Source: Mucinivorans hirudinis (GTDB lineage: Bacteria; Bacteroidota; Bacteroidia; Bacteroidales; Rikenellaceae). Taken from it: a DNA stretch of 64,000 nt. Of the stretch, positions 18,530 through 29,308 are shown in pieces. Every line of letters begins with the position of its first letter. Position 1 is the stretch's first letter. Position numbers and translations under genes: made by a program. The notes beneath the pieces were generated by a model, which did no database searches, was not told where the DNA came from, and saw only the letters and a program-made list of their open reading frames with translations. The stretch lies in NCBI GenBank assembly GCA_000723505.1, contig HG934468.1:2822798-2886797 (forward strand), written 5' to 3'.

Positions 18530-18582
18530 TTTCCAAAGGAAGAGGGCGCAACTTAGTTGCGCCCTCTTCCTTTGGAAATTAT
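18526..18582. terminator. Very long bidirectional terminator between rpmE and metY
   Basis: A perfect 27-bp stem (18526-18552 paired with 18556-18582, containing AAGAGGGCGCAAC) with a TTA loop. It overlaps the last codon and stop of rpmE and ends 13 bp from the metY stop, so it separates converging genes. It is AT-rich at the base and GC-rich at the tip. Confidence 0.88.
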
Positions 18583-18595
18583 AATAGAGAGTAGA

Positions 18596-19979
<1,384 letters not shown>

Positions 19980-19989
19980 TAGGGGAATA

Positions 19990-20094
19990 TTAGTGCTGCA
20001 AGCAGCACATTCGTCTGAACGAACGAGATACACCACTGCCCAAGAGAATAAGTAGGCAATTATGAAAACTTGATATGTACGCTAGCGTATCCAT
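19990..20094 (-). CDS. Putative leader peptide upstream of metY (ends RRMCCLQH)
   Basis: This 34-codon ORF begins MDTLAYISSF and ends RRMCCLQH before TAA. Its ATG lies 6 bases after the -7 box, so the transcript would be leaderless or nearly so. It has three Cys codons, two adjacent and next to Met, near the stop, a composition fitting a sensor for cysteine or methionine supply. The Cys-Cys-Leu-Gln-His codons form one hairpin (19993-20008) and an attenuator-like stem follows. Leaderless Cys-rich ORFs regulating sulfur genes are known in mycobacteria; homology is not claimed. Expression is unproven. Confidence 0.55.
   Translation of the reverse strand: MDTLAYISSFHNCLLILLGSGVSRSFRRMCCLQH
19993..20008 (-). 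promoter_or_regulatory. Hairpin at the end of the metY leader ORF
   Basis: GTGCTGC, loop TT, GCAGCAC is a perfect 7-bp stem made from the last sense codons of the leader ORF. A second stem (TTCGT, loop, ACGAA) lies at 20010-20023. A ribosome paused at the Cys codons would melt the first, which could switch downstream folding. Confidence 0.5.
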
Positions 20095-20100
20095 TTGCTG

Positions 20101-20131
20101 CAAAGGTATGACTTTTTTGCTCTTCAGCAAA
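20101..20131 (-). promoter_or_regulatory. Bacteroidota-type promoter of metY leader
   Basis: On the minus strand TTTG (20128-20131), a 19-nt spacer, then TACCTTTG (20101-20108). This is an exact match to the Bacteroidota -33/-7 consensus (TTTG, about 19 nt, TAnnTTTG). The predicted start of transcription is at about 20094-20096. A 12-bp palindrome (TACGCTAGCGTA) lies a few bases downstream. Confidence 0.78.
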
Positions 20132-20215
20132 TATTTTATGGAGTTCTGATGTTTTTGTTTAAATATTACCCTTATCAGAGGGATTATTCCCTCTAATAAG
20201 GGCTAGGTACATTCA

Positions 20216-20869
20216 CTAAATTGGATAGTTCTTGCAGTAATCGTCATATTTTTTCATTACCTTCTCAACGAACTGCACTGTCTCGCTGCCGTCAAATTTG
20301 CCGTAGCGAATGCTCTCATCTTCAATGTATTCAGGCTGTCCTTTGAGCTTGATGAACTTTTCGAGCGTGTCCCATTTGTTGTTATTTTCGCCCAACTTTG
20401 TCGCCAAGCGTCGTGCATCAGAGACGTGTCCAATGCCACCATTATAGCTCGCCAAGATAATCTTCATCCGATCCTCTTCGGTAGTACTCTTGGGCAATTT
20501 CATCATACCCTCGATTCTCTTGATTAACTTTGCAGCCGCTCCGATATTGGTTTCGGGACAAGCAAGCTCCTCTTTGTCAATTCCAAATGATTTTGCAACA
20601 CCCGGCATCACCTGCATCACTCCGCGTGCCCCGGCGGAGGATACCAAGTCTCTACGAAAACGCGACTCGTGATAGCCTATTGCAGCCAGCAAACGCCAAT
20701 CAAGTTGGTTTTCAGCCGCGACACGACGCATAATATAATCAAATTCAGAGATTTGTGGGGTAATAACAATCTCTTTGCGTGTCGTTGCCGCCGCATTTTT
20801 TAGGTTGAAGAAAAGAGCTTCCGATAGAATTAATAGTACAGTAACTAAAAGAATTTTTTTAGTTGTCAT
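20216..20869 (-). CDS. Lytic transglycosylase, SLT/MltF type
   Basis: The protein is about 217 residues with an N-terminal membrane/signal segment (ILLVTVLLILSEALFF). It cleaves peptidoglycan between MurNAc and GlcNAc. The SLT domain shows IGYHESRFRRDL with the catalytic Glu in HES, GARGVMQVMP, and ASYNGGIGHV, all standard motifs. It resembles the C-terminal domain of MltF without the solute-binding part. The ATG at 20869 gives the proper signal; the longer frame does not. It lies 46 bp after the porin gene. Confidence 0.9.
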   Translation of the reverse strand: MTTKKILLVTVLLILSEALFFNLKNAAATTRKEIVITPQISEFDYIMRRVAAENQLDWRLLAAIGYHESRFRRDLVSSAGARGVMQVMPGVAKSFGIDKEELACPETNIGAAAKLIKRIEGMMKLPKSTTEEDRMKIILASYNGGIGHVSDARRLATKLGENNNKWDTLEKFIKLKGQPEYIEDESIRYGKFDGSETVQFVEKVMKKYDDYCKNYPI

Positions 20870-20914
20870 TTTTGTTTTGGTTGCGGGTGAGTCGCGCTTG
20901 CAAATAAGCACCGT

Positions 20915-22945
20915 TTACTCATAGAATGCCCACGATACCCCTATCTTAAACATCAAACGATTTGCCGGATAGTGTAGAACAGGAAAGTAGTTCTTGTTTT
21001 CCAGTAAGTTAGCGTTAAAGTGTTGAAGTTTAAGACGTATTCGCATACGTTTCCACTTTGCTGCCGCGAAGGCATCCAAATATGGGTAGTTCCCCAGTTT
21101 CTTTTCTCGTTGGTTGTAAAATTGTGCTATGGCCGGGTTGTAACCCATTGCATAGTACTCTGTATTGAAGCGTCCATCAACGCCTAATTGCAAACGCAAT
21201 ACATTTTTAACAACATCCAAGTCAATGAAGTAGGAGAGGTATGCAGACAGCAAGGGGACGGGAACAACTTCCTGATTGGTACTCCATTGCATCAATACCC
21301 TGTGGTTGAATCGAAAGACGCCGAGGCGAAAATCTTTTTGTAGATAAACTCCCATTATGCTCATTGCGCCACCAAATTGTTCGGGTAACGATTTGTCGTT
21401 ATAGTATACCTTCTTTTGAACAATTTGATAATTACCCGCCAGTTCCAAAGACCAAGCCGGATACGTCAATCGAGCAGTAAATGTTGTAGCACTCTCTTTT
21501 TCAAAAGAGTTAGCCCACGCAAAGTGGTTGCTGAAGTAGTGCCCGGTCCAGTAGTCGGGCTCGAATAGTGTCAAACGCAGCGAGGCATCAAAAGTTAAGG
21601 GATGCCCCTTGATAAAGGCTGTGGAGGAGATTGAACCACGAAAGTCCGTGTCGCCCGCACGATAGCCTAGCATATTCATCCTCAGGGTTGCCTGCCAGCG
21701 AAGATACTTCTTCAAAGCACCCTCTGCCGCCCCATAGAGATATGTGGAAGTTTTTGAGACTTTTCCACCCACGCCAAATTGACTTTGGTACTTCTGTGGA
21801 ATCGCCTCGATATAATAGTTCTCGAACGTTGTGCCTATCCCCCCGGTTATTAACCCGAGTACGCCGTCGCGGTTGTAGGGTTGAAGTTGGGTGAAAGCCT
21901 TCAAATCGACAATAGTTTGGGAGATTGTGTCTGAGGTGTATTCTTCGCTCAGGTAGTTTGTCTTGTAGAAAGATGCATCTCCCTTTGCCGAATATCTACG
22001 TCCGAATGTGGATAGTTCGCCGCTTGCACCCAAATATATTGTCGGTATCTTTTGTATGGTCAGTTCCTCTTCGCGCTGTTTGCGAAGGGGCATTCCGTAC
22101 GATTGGGTGATATAGAACGTATTACCACGGTATGTATTGTTCGCATTTTGCAGATTGACCTTGATATTGCGAGGTAAATCTATGATGGTATCCGTCACAT
22201 CTTTGTCGTTTTCTATCCCTCCGTTTTCGTCCACCCTGCCGTGGTTGTATATATATCCCGCGTGTAGGGCATATCTTTTTCCTGTGTGAGCCAAGTGTAC
22301 CTCCACATATCTTGCCAAGGCATTTTGGCGATTGTATAGCCCTTTTGTACCATCTCCGTTGTAGGTTACCCCCAGACTTGTGGAGGGTGAAATGTTATGT
22401 GCCAATACAAACTTAAAGAGACTTTCCTCCTCCTGCACTGCTCCCGACATTTGATAATTGAGCTGCGAGAAGGGGAGTTTAGTGTTGTAAAAAATCACAT
22501 CTTCCGGTTTTAATATATAACTACTCCAGGCATCAACAAATGAAAAGTTCTTGGCTTGGGGGCGGCGGAAGTAGTTTAGCGGAATGTTTGCACCGCCAAT
22601 ATTTCCTATAAATGCATTTCCTACATCCTCGCGCATAAAACTGTAATCGATACGAAAATCTTGGATAGTAGTATCTACCGGTACAGTGGTAATATCGTTA
22701 TTGAGCAGTGATACGTTCCAACCGAAAATACGCTGCTGGCGCAGTGAGTCGTTGAAGTAGAATGATTCGAGTGGTTTACGAGGTTTACGCTTTTTTTCTG
22801 TCGAGTCGGACGGCTGCTTGTTGTCGCTCAACTGATTTTGTCCGGCATTAGGTTTGATTGTCTGCGCCCAATTTGCACCACAAAACAAAGTTGCTGCCAA
22901 GATAAGCAACAATCTACTAAATATCTTACTAGTGCCTTCGACCAT
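20915..22945 (-). CDS. Putative outer-membrane porin, Porin_10 family
   Basis: The protein is about 676 residues with a signal peptide (LLLILAATLFCGANWAQ), a Lys/Pro-rich linker (EKKRKPRKPLESFYF) and a long barrel ending KIGVSWAFYE. The start region ESFYFNDSLRQQRIFGWNVS and the INNQ-rich strands resemble the Bacteroidota Porin_10 group (PF14121), whose substrate is unknown. I chose the ATG at 22945. It lies between pssA and the lytic transglycosylase on the same strand, perhaps one envelope operon. Confidence 0.8.
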   Translation of the reverse strand: MVEGTSKIFSRLLLILAATLFCGANWAQTIKPNAGQNQLSDNKQPSDSTEKKRKPRKPLESFYFNDSLRQQRIFGWNVSLLNNDITTVPVDTTIQDFRIDYSFMREDVGNAFIGNIGGANIPLNYFRRPQAKNFSFVDAWSSYILKPEDVIFYNTKLPFSQLNYQMSGAVQEEESLFKFVLAHNISPSTSLGVTYNGDGTKGLYNRQNALARYVEVHLAHTGKRYALHAGYIYNHGRVDENGGIENDKDVTDTIIDLPRNIKVNLQNANNTYRGNTFYITQSYGMPLRKQREEELTIQKIPTIYLGASGELSTFGRRYSAKGDASFYKTNYLSEEYTSDTISQTIVDLKAFTQLQPYNRDGVLGLITGGIGTTFENYYIEAIPQKYQSQFGVGGKVSKTSTYLYGAAEGALKKYLRWQATLRMNMLGYRAGDTDFRGSISSTAFIKGHPLTFDASLRLTLFEPDYWTGHYFSNHFAWANSFEKESATTFTARLTYPAWSLELAGNYQIVQKKVYYNDKSLPEQFGGAMSIMGVYLQKDFRLGVFRFNHRVLMQWSTNQEVVPVPLLSAYLSYFIDLDVVKNVLRLQLGVDGRFNTEYYAMGYNPAIAQFYNQREKKLGNYPYLDAFAAAKWKRMRIRLKLQHFNANLLENKNYFPVLHYPANRLMFKIGVSWAFYE

Positions 22946-22993
22946 AATGAATAACCTAAAATCCGGTTGCAAAGATAAGTATTTTTTTTGTAA

Positions 22994-23647
22994 TCAACTT
23001 TTTTTCAAAAAAAGCATTACAAATGAAATGGTTATGTATCCCATTATTATCAATGCCGGTGCCGCGTATCCTGCCACTGCGAGGATAATAACGGAGAAAA
23101 TTGCGAAAAAGTATCTGAGGCTATTTTGTTCAAAGTCAAAGGTTTTGAATTTGAACGAAAACATCCGTAAATCACACACCATCAATGCGCAAAACAGAGC
23201 AACAAGCCCCAGTGAGAGTAGGGTAGAGTGGGGGACAACCTCCTGTGTAACATACGAAAAGAAGAAGAGTGACATTGCCGGAGTGGGTAATCCGCGAAAC
23301 TCCTCGCTCTGTCGGGTGTCAATATTGAACTTTGCAAGACGGAGTGCTGCAAAGGCTGCCAAGAGTAGCGCACAGAAGCGTAGTTGCGGATGGTCAATGG
23401 TTGCAAAAACCGCCATTGCAGGCGCAACTCCGAAACTTACCATATCTGCAAGAGAGTCCAGCTGAACACCCATTGCCGAGTATGCCTTTAACATTCGTGC
23501 GGCAAAACCATCCAAGAAGTCAAAAATAGCTGCTGCAATAATCAGCCAAAAGGCTGTTGCGAAGTCGCCTCCCAGCGAAAAGTATATTGCCGCCGCACCG
23601 CACAGCAGGTTGCAGCAGGTTATTGTATTGGGAATGTAACGTTTCAT
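22994..23647 (-). CDS. pssA: CDP-diacylglycerol-serine O-phosphatidyltransferase
   Basis: This 217-residue membrane enzyme makes phosphatidylserine from CDP-diacylglycerol and serine. The signature of CDP-alcohol phosphatidyltransferases, D-x2-DG-x2-AR-x8-G-x3-D-x3-D, is complete in DFLDGFAARM to LDSLAD (about 43-68). About six hydrophobic segments follow. The usual partner psd is not adjacent. The gene follows the permease gene on the same strand by 73 bp. Confidence 0.92.
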   Translation of the reverse strand: MKRYIPNTITCCNLLCGAAAIYFSLGGDFATAFWLIIAAAIFDFLDGFAARMLKAYSAMGVQLDSLADMVSFGVAPAMAVFATIDHPQLRFCALLLAAFAALRLAKFNIDTRQSEEFRGLPTPAMSLFFFSYVTQEVVPHSTLLSLGLVALFCALMVCDLRMFSFKFKTFDFEQNSLRYFFAIFSVIILAVAGYAAPALIIMGYITISFVMLFLKKS

Positions 23648-23720
23648 AATTCTGCTGGTTTTGTCGCAGTAAAGGTAAGAATAAATAATTGTTGTTAGAC
23701 CGGCTTCAATTTACGCTGAA

Positions 23721-24968
23721 CTATTCGTATCTCAATGCCTCCACCGGATCTAACCGTGCTGCCTTGCTAGCGGGCAGATAACCCGATGCCACGCCCACAA
23801 TAAAGCATAGCGTCACCCCAATGCCTATCCACATCCACGGTATAAAAAACTGTGCACCTATCAGCACGCCAATTATGTTGCCGATTGCAATACCTAGAAT
23901 TATACCGAATATGCCCCCCATCTGACTGATGATAACCGACTCAAAAAGAAATTGCTGACGTATAGCCGATGGCTTTGCTCCGAGTGCTTTGCGCGTGCCA
24001 ATCTCCCTTGTGCGCTCATTTACCGATACGAGCATAATATTCATCAGCCCAACTGCTGCGCCAAGCAGTGTTATCAAGCCTATTGCCGTTGCCATAATGC
24101 TTACCATCGAGAGGTTGTCGATGAGCATATTAGCCACCCAATCGCTCTTCTCGACAACAAAGTCGCTCTCGTCCGTGGGCTTGAGGTTTCGCACGTTTCT
24201 AAACAACCCCTCCGCCTCGCTCTGCGCTGCATCCATCATTTTTGGGTCGTTTGGCACAATCGAAATAGGCACATCCGGACGATTGGTAATAAAATTAGCT
24301 CGAGCCGCCGTTATTGGGATAAAGACAACAAGGTCTTGATTATTACCCATTCCCATACCCGACCCCTTGCTTTCGAGAACTCCGACCACCTGATAGGGCT
24401 TGCCAGCAATCGAAATGTTTTTGTCGAGTGGCGATTCGTTCTCAAAGAGAGCCTTTACAACGTCGCTTCCAATGATGGCAACGCCACGTCCATTTTCGAT
24501 TTCTGTCTCTGAGAAATTACGTCCTTTGTCTAAGTTTAGTGCGCGATTTTTGAGGAAATCTTCGTCCACGCCACGTAACCTCACGTTGGGATTTGTCTTG
24601 TTGGATTGATATTTTATTGTGGCACTGCCGGAAATATTCTGCGATATGGATATGGACGAAGGTATCGAAAAGCGCTCCTTGAACTCATTAGCCTGAGCGT
24701 AGGTTATATAGTCGAAATTGACGTTGCGAACATTGTGACCATTAACATTGACCCGCTGACGCGACATTATATCGAGCCCGTTAGCACCCAATGCCGCAAA
24801 TGAGTCGGTGATGCTGCCCTTGATTGCGTCAATGGCGGTAAAGATGCCAACAAGTGCCATCAAACCGATGGCTATGATGGACATAGTTAGTATGGTTCTT
24901 AGCTTGTTAGAGGCTATCGAGGCAAAGGATATCGCAAGGTTCTCGCGAAAAAATGTAACAAATTTCAT
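23721..24968 (-). CDS. MacB/FtsX-type ABC transporter permease
   Basis: The protein is 415 residues: one N-terminal membrane helix (about 25-45), a periplasmic MacB core domain (about 50-270), and three C-terminal helices with the FtsX signature [31 protein letters not shown] split around about 290-325. MacB-like systems move toxins, lipoproteins or peptides out of the inner membrane by mechanical coupling. No ATPase gene is adjacent, so its partner is elsewhere. Confidence 0.9.
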   Translation of the reverse strand: MKFVTFFRENLAISFASIASNKLRTILTMSIIAIGLMALVGIFTAIDAIKGSITDSFAALGANGLDIMSRQRVNVNGHNVRNVNFDYITYAQANEFKERFSIPSSISISQNISGSATIKYQSNKTNPNVRLRGVDEDFLKNRALNLDKGRNFSETEIENGRGVAIIGSDVVKALFENESPLDKNISIAGKPYQVVGVLESKGSGMGMGNNQDLVVFIPITAARANFITNRPDVPISIVPNDPKMMDAAQSEAEGLFRNVRNLKPTDESDFVVEKSDWVANMLIDNLSMVSIMATAIGLITLLGAAVGLMNIMLVSVNERTREIGTRKALGAKPSAIRQQFLFESVIISQMGGIFGIILGIAIGNIIGVLIGAQFFIPWMWIGIGVTLCFIVGVASGYLPASKAARLDPVEALRYE

Positions 24969-24986
24969 TTCACGGCTTTCAAATTC

Positions 24987-25011
24987 GCCGCTAATTTACT
25001 AACTTAGCGGC
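24987..25011. repeat. Small inverted repeat between permease gene and glmM
   Basis: GCCGCTAA, 9-nt loop, TTAGCGGC, in a divergent 114-bp gap. It could be an operator or a leader hairpin of the permease gene; no stronger claim is possible. Confidence 0.35.
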
Positions 25012-25082
25012 AGAATAGCAAAAAAAATATATATGGTAGCCACTGAACACTGCTTTTTGAAAAAAACAAACTCTAAAAAAAT

Positions 25083-26465
25083 ATGGCATTAATTAAATCT
25101 ATTTCCGGCATCCGTGGTACTATCGGTGGTGCTACGGGCGACTCGCTCACACCGATTGACCTTGTAAAATTTACTGCTTCATACTGTAAGTTCCTTACGG
25201 AGAGTCTGGGCGAAGGCAAAAAACGTGTTGTGCTCGGGCGCGATGCACGCATCTCGGGCGAGATGGTCGAAAACATTGTTCGCGGCACGTTGATGGGCTG
25301 CGGTGTGGATGTTATCTCCATTGGCTTGGCGACAACCCCTACCGTAGAGGTTGCCGTTACCGAATATAAAGCCGACGGCGGTATCATTCTCACCGCCTCG
25401 CATAACCCCAAGCAGTGGAACGCACTCAAGTTGCTTGGCAATAAGGGAGAGTTCCTCAATGACAAGGAGGGCAAACGTATCCTTGAAATAGCGGCTACGG
25501 ATGGCTACCGATTTGCTCAGGTGGATGAGCTGGGGCAGGTCGTTATCAGCGAATCTTTCGACGAGCGACATATAGATATGGTGTTGGCACTACCACTTGT
25601 TGATATTGAAGCCGTAAGGGCACGTCGATTCAAGGTGGTTGTGGATGCCGTAAATTCCGTAGGGGGCACGGTTATTCCCGAACTGTTGCGCCGAATGGGC
25701 GTTGAGGTCGTCGAACTTTACTGCACACCCAACGGACACTTCCCTCACAACCCCGAACCCTTGCCCGAACACCTGAGGGAGATAGCAGCATTAGTGGTTG
25801 AGGAGAAGGCGGATTTAGGTATCGTAGTAGACCCCGACGTAGACCGTTTGGCTATTGTAAATGAAGATGGTACAATGTTCGGCGAGGAGTATACATTGGT
25901 TGCTGTGGCTGACTATATACTGGGTAAGGTGGGCGGTAACACTTGCTCGAACCTCAGCTCTTCGCGTGCCTTGGCAGATGTGACGGCTAAACACGGTGGG
26001 AGTTATGCTGCCTCAGCCGTGGGCGAGGTGAACGTTGTGGCTAAGATGAAGGAGACGGGTGCGGTCATCGGCGGCGAGGGTAACGGCGGCATCATCTATC
26101 CCGAACTTCACTACGGGCGCGATGCGTTGGTGGGTGTTGCGCTCTTTTTGACCTACTTGGCAAAGACGGGTATGAGCTGTTCGGCTCTTCGCGCCACTTT
26201 CCCTGCGTACTATATGTCTAAAAACAAAATAGAACTAACAGCCGGCATTGATGTGGATGCTCTATTAGTAAAAATGAAGGAAAAGTATTCCGCGGAAAAG
26301 GTTACAGATATTGACGGCGTGAAGATTGACTTCCCTACCGAGTGGGTGCACCTTCGCAAGTCAAATACCGAACCAATCATTAGAATTTATTCGGAAAGCC
26401 ACTCTCCTGCGGCAGCTGAGGCTATTGCGGGACGGATAATTGCCGATATCAAATCATTTATTTAA
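25083..26465 (+). CDS. glmM: Phosphoglucosamine mutase/phosphohexomutase
   Basis: This 460-residue enzyme interconverts 6- and 1-phosphosugars; GlmM type supplies glucosamine-1-phosphate for peptidoglycan. All four domain signatures are seen: SGIRGTIGG at the start, the phosphoserine loop TASHNPKQWNALK, metal-binding DPDVDRLA, sugar loop GEGNGGIIYP, and C-terminal RKSNTEPIIRIYSES. It may also act on mannose phosphates, feeding gmd; Bacteroidales commonly carry several such paralogues, so the exact substrate is uncertain. Confidence 0.85.
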   Translation: MALIKSISGIRGTIGGATGDSLTPIDLVKFTASYCKFLTESLGEGKKRVVLGRDARISGEMVENIVRGTLMGCGVDVISIGLATTPTVEVAVTEYKADGGIILTASHNPKQWNALKLLGNKGEFLNDKEGKRILEIAATDGYRFAQVDELGQVVISESFDERHIDMVLALPLVDIEAVRARRFKVVVDAVNSVGGTVIPELLRRMGVEVVELYCTPNGHFPHNPEPLPEHLREIAALVVEEKADLGIVVDPDVDRLAIVNEDGTMFGEEYTLVAVADYILGKVGGNTCSNLSSSRALADVTAKHGGSYAASAVGEVNVVAKMKETGAVIGGEGNGGIIYPELHYGRDALVGVALFLTYLAKTGMSCSALRATFPAYYMSKNKIELTAGIDVDALLVKMKEKYSAEKVTDIDGVKIDFPTEWVHLRKSNTEPIIRIYSESHSPAAAEAIAGRIIADIKSFI

Positions 26466-26482
26466 TCATTCTTATGTTGTCA

Positions 26483-26515
26483 GTGTCGGTTGCGGGCTTA
26501 ACCCGCAACCGACAC
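26483..26515. terminator. Strong stem-loop between glmM and GH20 gene
   Basis: A perfect 14-bp stem (GTGTCGGTTGCGGG, loop CTTAA, complement) begins 17 bp after the glmM stop. It lacks a T tract, so termination is likely but unproven. Confidence 0.6.
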
Positions 26516-26546
26516 GTCATCACATATGTTTATTATACGATTCACT

Positions 26547-29186
26547 ATGAATAAATTTTTGGTACTCATCATAGGCGTTCTATTAATTGCCTGCGCTGAA
26601 CAACCCACTGCCAAGATAGCCATCATTCCCGAACCCGTAAAAATGGAGGTGGGCAGTGGAAGTTACACCATTAATAGTAGCACGAAAGTTGCATTTACGG
26701 ATGCCGCAATGGAGGGTGCTGCACAGACTATTGCCGAACTGCTTGGTGAAAAACTTGGCACAGAGTTGGAGATTGCCTCCAAAGGGGACGTTACCATCAA
26801 TAAGTGGAACGATGCACCCAAAGGCGAGAGTTATAAACTATCAATAACCAAAAGCGGCATCACCATTGATGCTGCCGACTATGCGGGAGCTATTTATGCA
26901 ATGCAGACGCTTTTGCAGTTGATGCCTGCCGAGGTTTACTCACCTAAAATTAATTATAACTATGTGTGTTATCCCGATTCGGTAGCATTCCTTGCAGAAG
27001 CCGCTCCTGAGGTGGCGAAGATTTTGGGTGGGAGAAGACCTCTGAAACTTTCGACTACTCCAAAACAAAATGCCATTGTTCTTTCGCAGTATTGGGATAA
27101 AAAAGTCGATTCCACTTTTATCTTTTACACTCACAAATACAAAGAGATAGGTATTGCAGCCAAGGACAAAAATATGGTTATACAGGCTGCGAAGACATTG
27201 AAAGAACTTTATGAACGCATTGAGAAGGAGGGCGCAAACATAGCCTTTGTACAAACTTTTGGCGAGCCCGATTTTGAAAAAATCACAATCCCCTGCCTGA
27301 CCATCGAAGATTACCCCCGTTTCGGGTGGCGTGGTATGCACTTGGATTGCAGCCGCCATTTCTTTACAATAAACGAAGTTCGCAAGTATGTCGATTATTT
27401 GGCAATGCACAAGCTCAACCGCTTTCACTGGCACTTGGTCGATGACCAAGGGTGGCGTATGGAGTCCAAGAGGTATCCGCTGCTGACGGAAAAGGCAGCG
27501 TGGAGGGTCGATAGAAGCGGTGTAGATTGGGACAACCGCCAACCAATAGACCGCGCCAAGGGCGAGCAACCCACCTACGGAGGTTTTTATACTCAGCAAC
27601 AGATAAAGGATTTGGTAGCCTATGCCGCCAAGCTCGGAGTTGCCGTTATACCCGAAATAGAGATTCCGGGGCACACCTCAGAGGTATTTGCAGCATATCC
27701 TGCCCTCTCGTGCCTTGGCACGGAGCAGGAGGTTACCCCCGGCGGATACTACCCTGCCGATATGGCTACCTGCTTCTGTGCAGGTAATGAGGATGTTTTT
27801 GCCTTTATAGAGGGTATTCTTGATGAGGTTATCGAGTTATTCCCCGATGCGCCGTATATCCACATTGGCGGCGACGAGGTGGATAAACGCTTTTGGAGGA
27901 GTTGTCCCAAATGTAAGGCGCGGATGCAGAAAGAGAAGCTCGCAAATGTTGATGAGTTGCAGAGCTATTTTATTCATCGTGTAGAAAAATACGTCAATGA
28001 GAAGGGTAAACCGATTATCGGTTGGGACGAGATTCTCGAGGGAGGACTCGCACCCAATGCTACGGTGATGAGTTGGCGCGGCATTGGCGGGGGCATTGCT
28101 GCCGCACGTGCGGGGCACGATGTGGTGATGACTCCCAACTCTCACCTCTACTTTGACTACTACCAAAACACGCCCGAGGTTGAGCCCAAAGCAATAGGTG
28201 GTTTTGTTCCCCTCAAACGCGTTTACGGCTTTGAACCCATCCCCGAGGGGCTTAGCGAGGAGGAGGGTAAGCACATTCTCGGTGCACAGGCGAACCTTTG
28301 GGTTGAGTTCATTCCTACCTTTGCTCAGGTTGAGTATATGGTGTTGCCGCGAATGAGTGCCCTTGCTGAGGTTACGTGGTCTCCAAAGGAGAAACGTGAT
28401 TGGGCGGATTTCACAAGGAGAGTCGAGCAGCAGCAGGTGCGTTACGAGGCGATGGGTGCAAATGCGCACAAGGGTGCTGACTATATAGATTTCTCGACGT
28501 CGTTTGATGCTGATAATAAGCTCTTTTTGGTGGAGATGACGGGCGAGATTTACGGCAGCGATATTTTCTATACAACCGATGGCAGCCAGCCCACTCTCAA
28601 CTCTACGAAATATGAAAAACCTGTTGAGGTTACTCAAACGAGCACCATTCGTGCGATTGTGGCAAAGGGTGGTAAACAGATTTCAAAGATGGCTTCCGAG
28701 CGTACAATCGGTATGCACAAGGGGGTGGGCAAGAAAATCACCTACAACCACAAAGCGTCTGAGGCATACCCGGGCTCGGGTGAAACAACTCTTATTGATG
28801 GTTTGACCAGCTCCGACCGCCAGGATGATCCTCGTATGCAGGGGTTTAATAGCAAGGATTTTGATGTGGTCATAGACTTGGGGACGGTGGAGAAACTAAG
28901 CTCCGTTGTGGGTTCGTTCTTTCAGTCGGTCGGTTCGTGGATTTACCTGCCACAAGAGATGGTTGTGTCTGTGTCGGACGATGGTGAGCGGTGGAGTGAG
29001 GTAGGGCGCGTGGGGCACGACTACGACCCGTTCAAAACGCAATCTATTCGCCACCAGTTCGAGGTAAAGGGTGACTTCTCGGGACGATTCGTGAAAATTG
29101 TGGGAGTAAATCCGCCGACAGTCAAAGGATTGCCCGGCGCCGGAACGGTGAACTGGATATTTGCGGATGAGATTTTTGTGAATTGA
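26547..29186 (+). CDS. GH20 beta-N-acetylhexosaminidase lipoprotein
   Basis: The protein is about 879 residues. The ATG at 26547 gives a lipoprotein signal (LLIACAEQ, Cys16). It would remove terminal GlcNAc/GalNAc from host or microbial glycans. Order: GH20b N-terminal domain (about 25-130), an extra region of about 110 residues (about 134-247) not expected here, the catalytic barrel from IEDYPRFGWRGMHLD with HIGGDEV (catalytic Asp443-Glu444), a chitobiase-type C-terminal domain (DIFYTTDGSQPTLNS) and an F5/8 (CBM32-like) domain ending near residue 875. Not part of a susC locus here. Confidence 0.93.
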   Translation: MNKFLVLIIGVLLIACAEQPTAKIAIIPEPVKMEVGSGSYTINSSTKVAFTDAAMEGAAQTIAELLGEKLGTELEIASKGDVTINKWNDAPKGESYKLSITKSGITIDAADYAGAIYAMQTLLQLMPAEVYSPKINYNYVCYPDSVAFLAEAAPEVAKILGGRRPLKLSTTPKQNAIVLSQYWDKKVDSTFIFYTHKYKEIGIAAKDKNMVIQAAKTLKELYERIEKEGANIAFVQTFGEPDFEKITIPCLTIEDYPRFGWRGMHLDCSRHFFTINEVRKYVDYLAMHKLNRFHWHLVDDQGWRMESKRYPLLTEKAAWRVDRSGVDWDNRQPIDRAKGEQPTYGGFYTQQQIKDLVAYAAKLGVAVIPEIEIPGHTSEVFAAYPALSCLGTEQEVTPGGYYPADMATCFCAGNEDVFAFIEGILDEVIELFPDAPYIHIGGDEVDKRFWRSCPKCKARMQKEKLANVDELQSYFIHRVEKYVNEKGKPIIGWDEILEGGLAPNATVMSWRGIGGGIAAARAGHDVVMTPNSHLYFDYYQNTPEVEPKAIGGFVPLKRVYGFEPIPEGLSEEEGKHILGAQANLWVEFIPTFAQVEYMVLPRMSALAEVTWSPKEKRDWADFTRRVEQQQVRYEAMGANAHKGADYIDFSTSFDADNKLFLVEMTGEIYGSDIFYTTDGSQPTLNSTKYEKPVEVTQTSTIRAIVAKGGKQISKMASERTIGMHKGVGKKITYNHKASEAYPGSGETTLIDGLTSSDRQDDPRMQGFNSKDFDVVIDLGTVEKLSSVVGSFFQSVGSWIYLPQEMVVSVSDDGERWSEVGRVGHDYDPFKTQSIRHQFEVKGDFSGRFVKIVGVNPPTVKGLPGAGTVNWIFADEIFVN

Positions 29187-29220
29187 TAAATCCGCCCCTT
29201 AATGAGTATATCGTATTAAT

Positions 29221-29268
29221 ATAATTAGTGAGAAAGAATTATTACAATAATTCTTTCTCACTAATTAT
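29221..29268. terminator. Bidirectional terminator between converging GH20 and esterase genes
   Basis: A perfect 23-bp stem (29221-29243 with 29246-29268, core AGTGAGAAAGAATTATT) with only two unpaired bases at the tip, so the real loop is slightly larger. T-rich sequence follows on the plus strand. Confidence 0.85.
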
Positions 29269-29308
29269 TTATAGTATTGATTATGAAAACGTGCCGATAA
29301 TTTTTGGG

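Noticed and set aside
22854-23465. 203-residue plus-strand ORF opposite pssA
   Set aside because: It lies wholly opposite pssA and the start of the porin gene, whose motifs are unambiguous.
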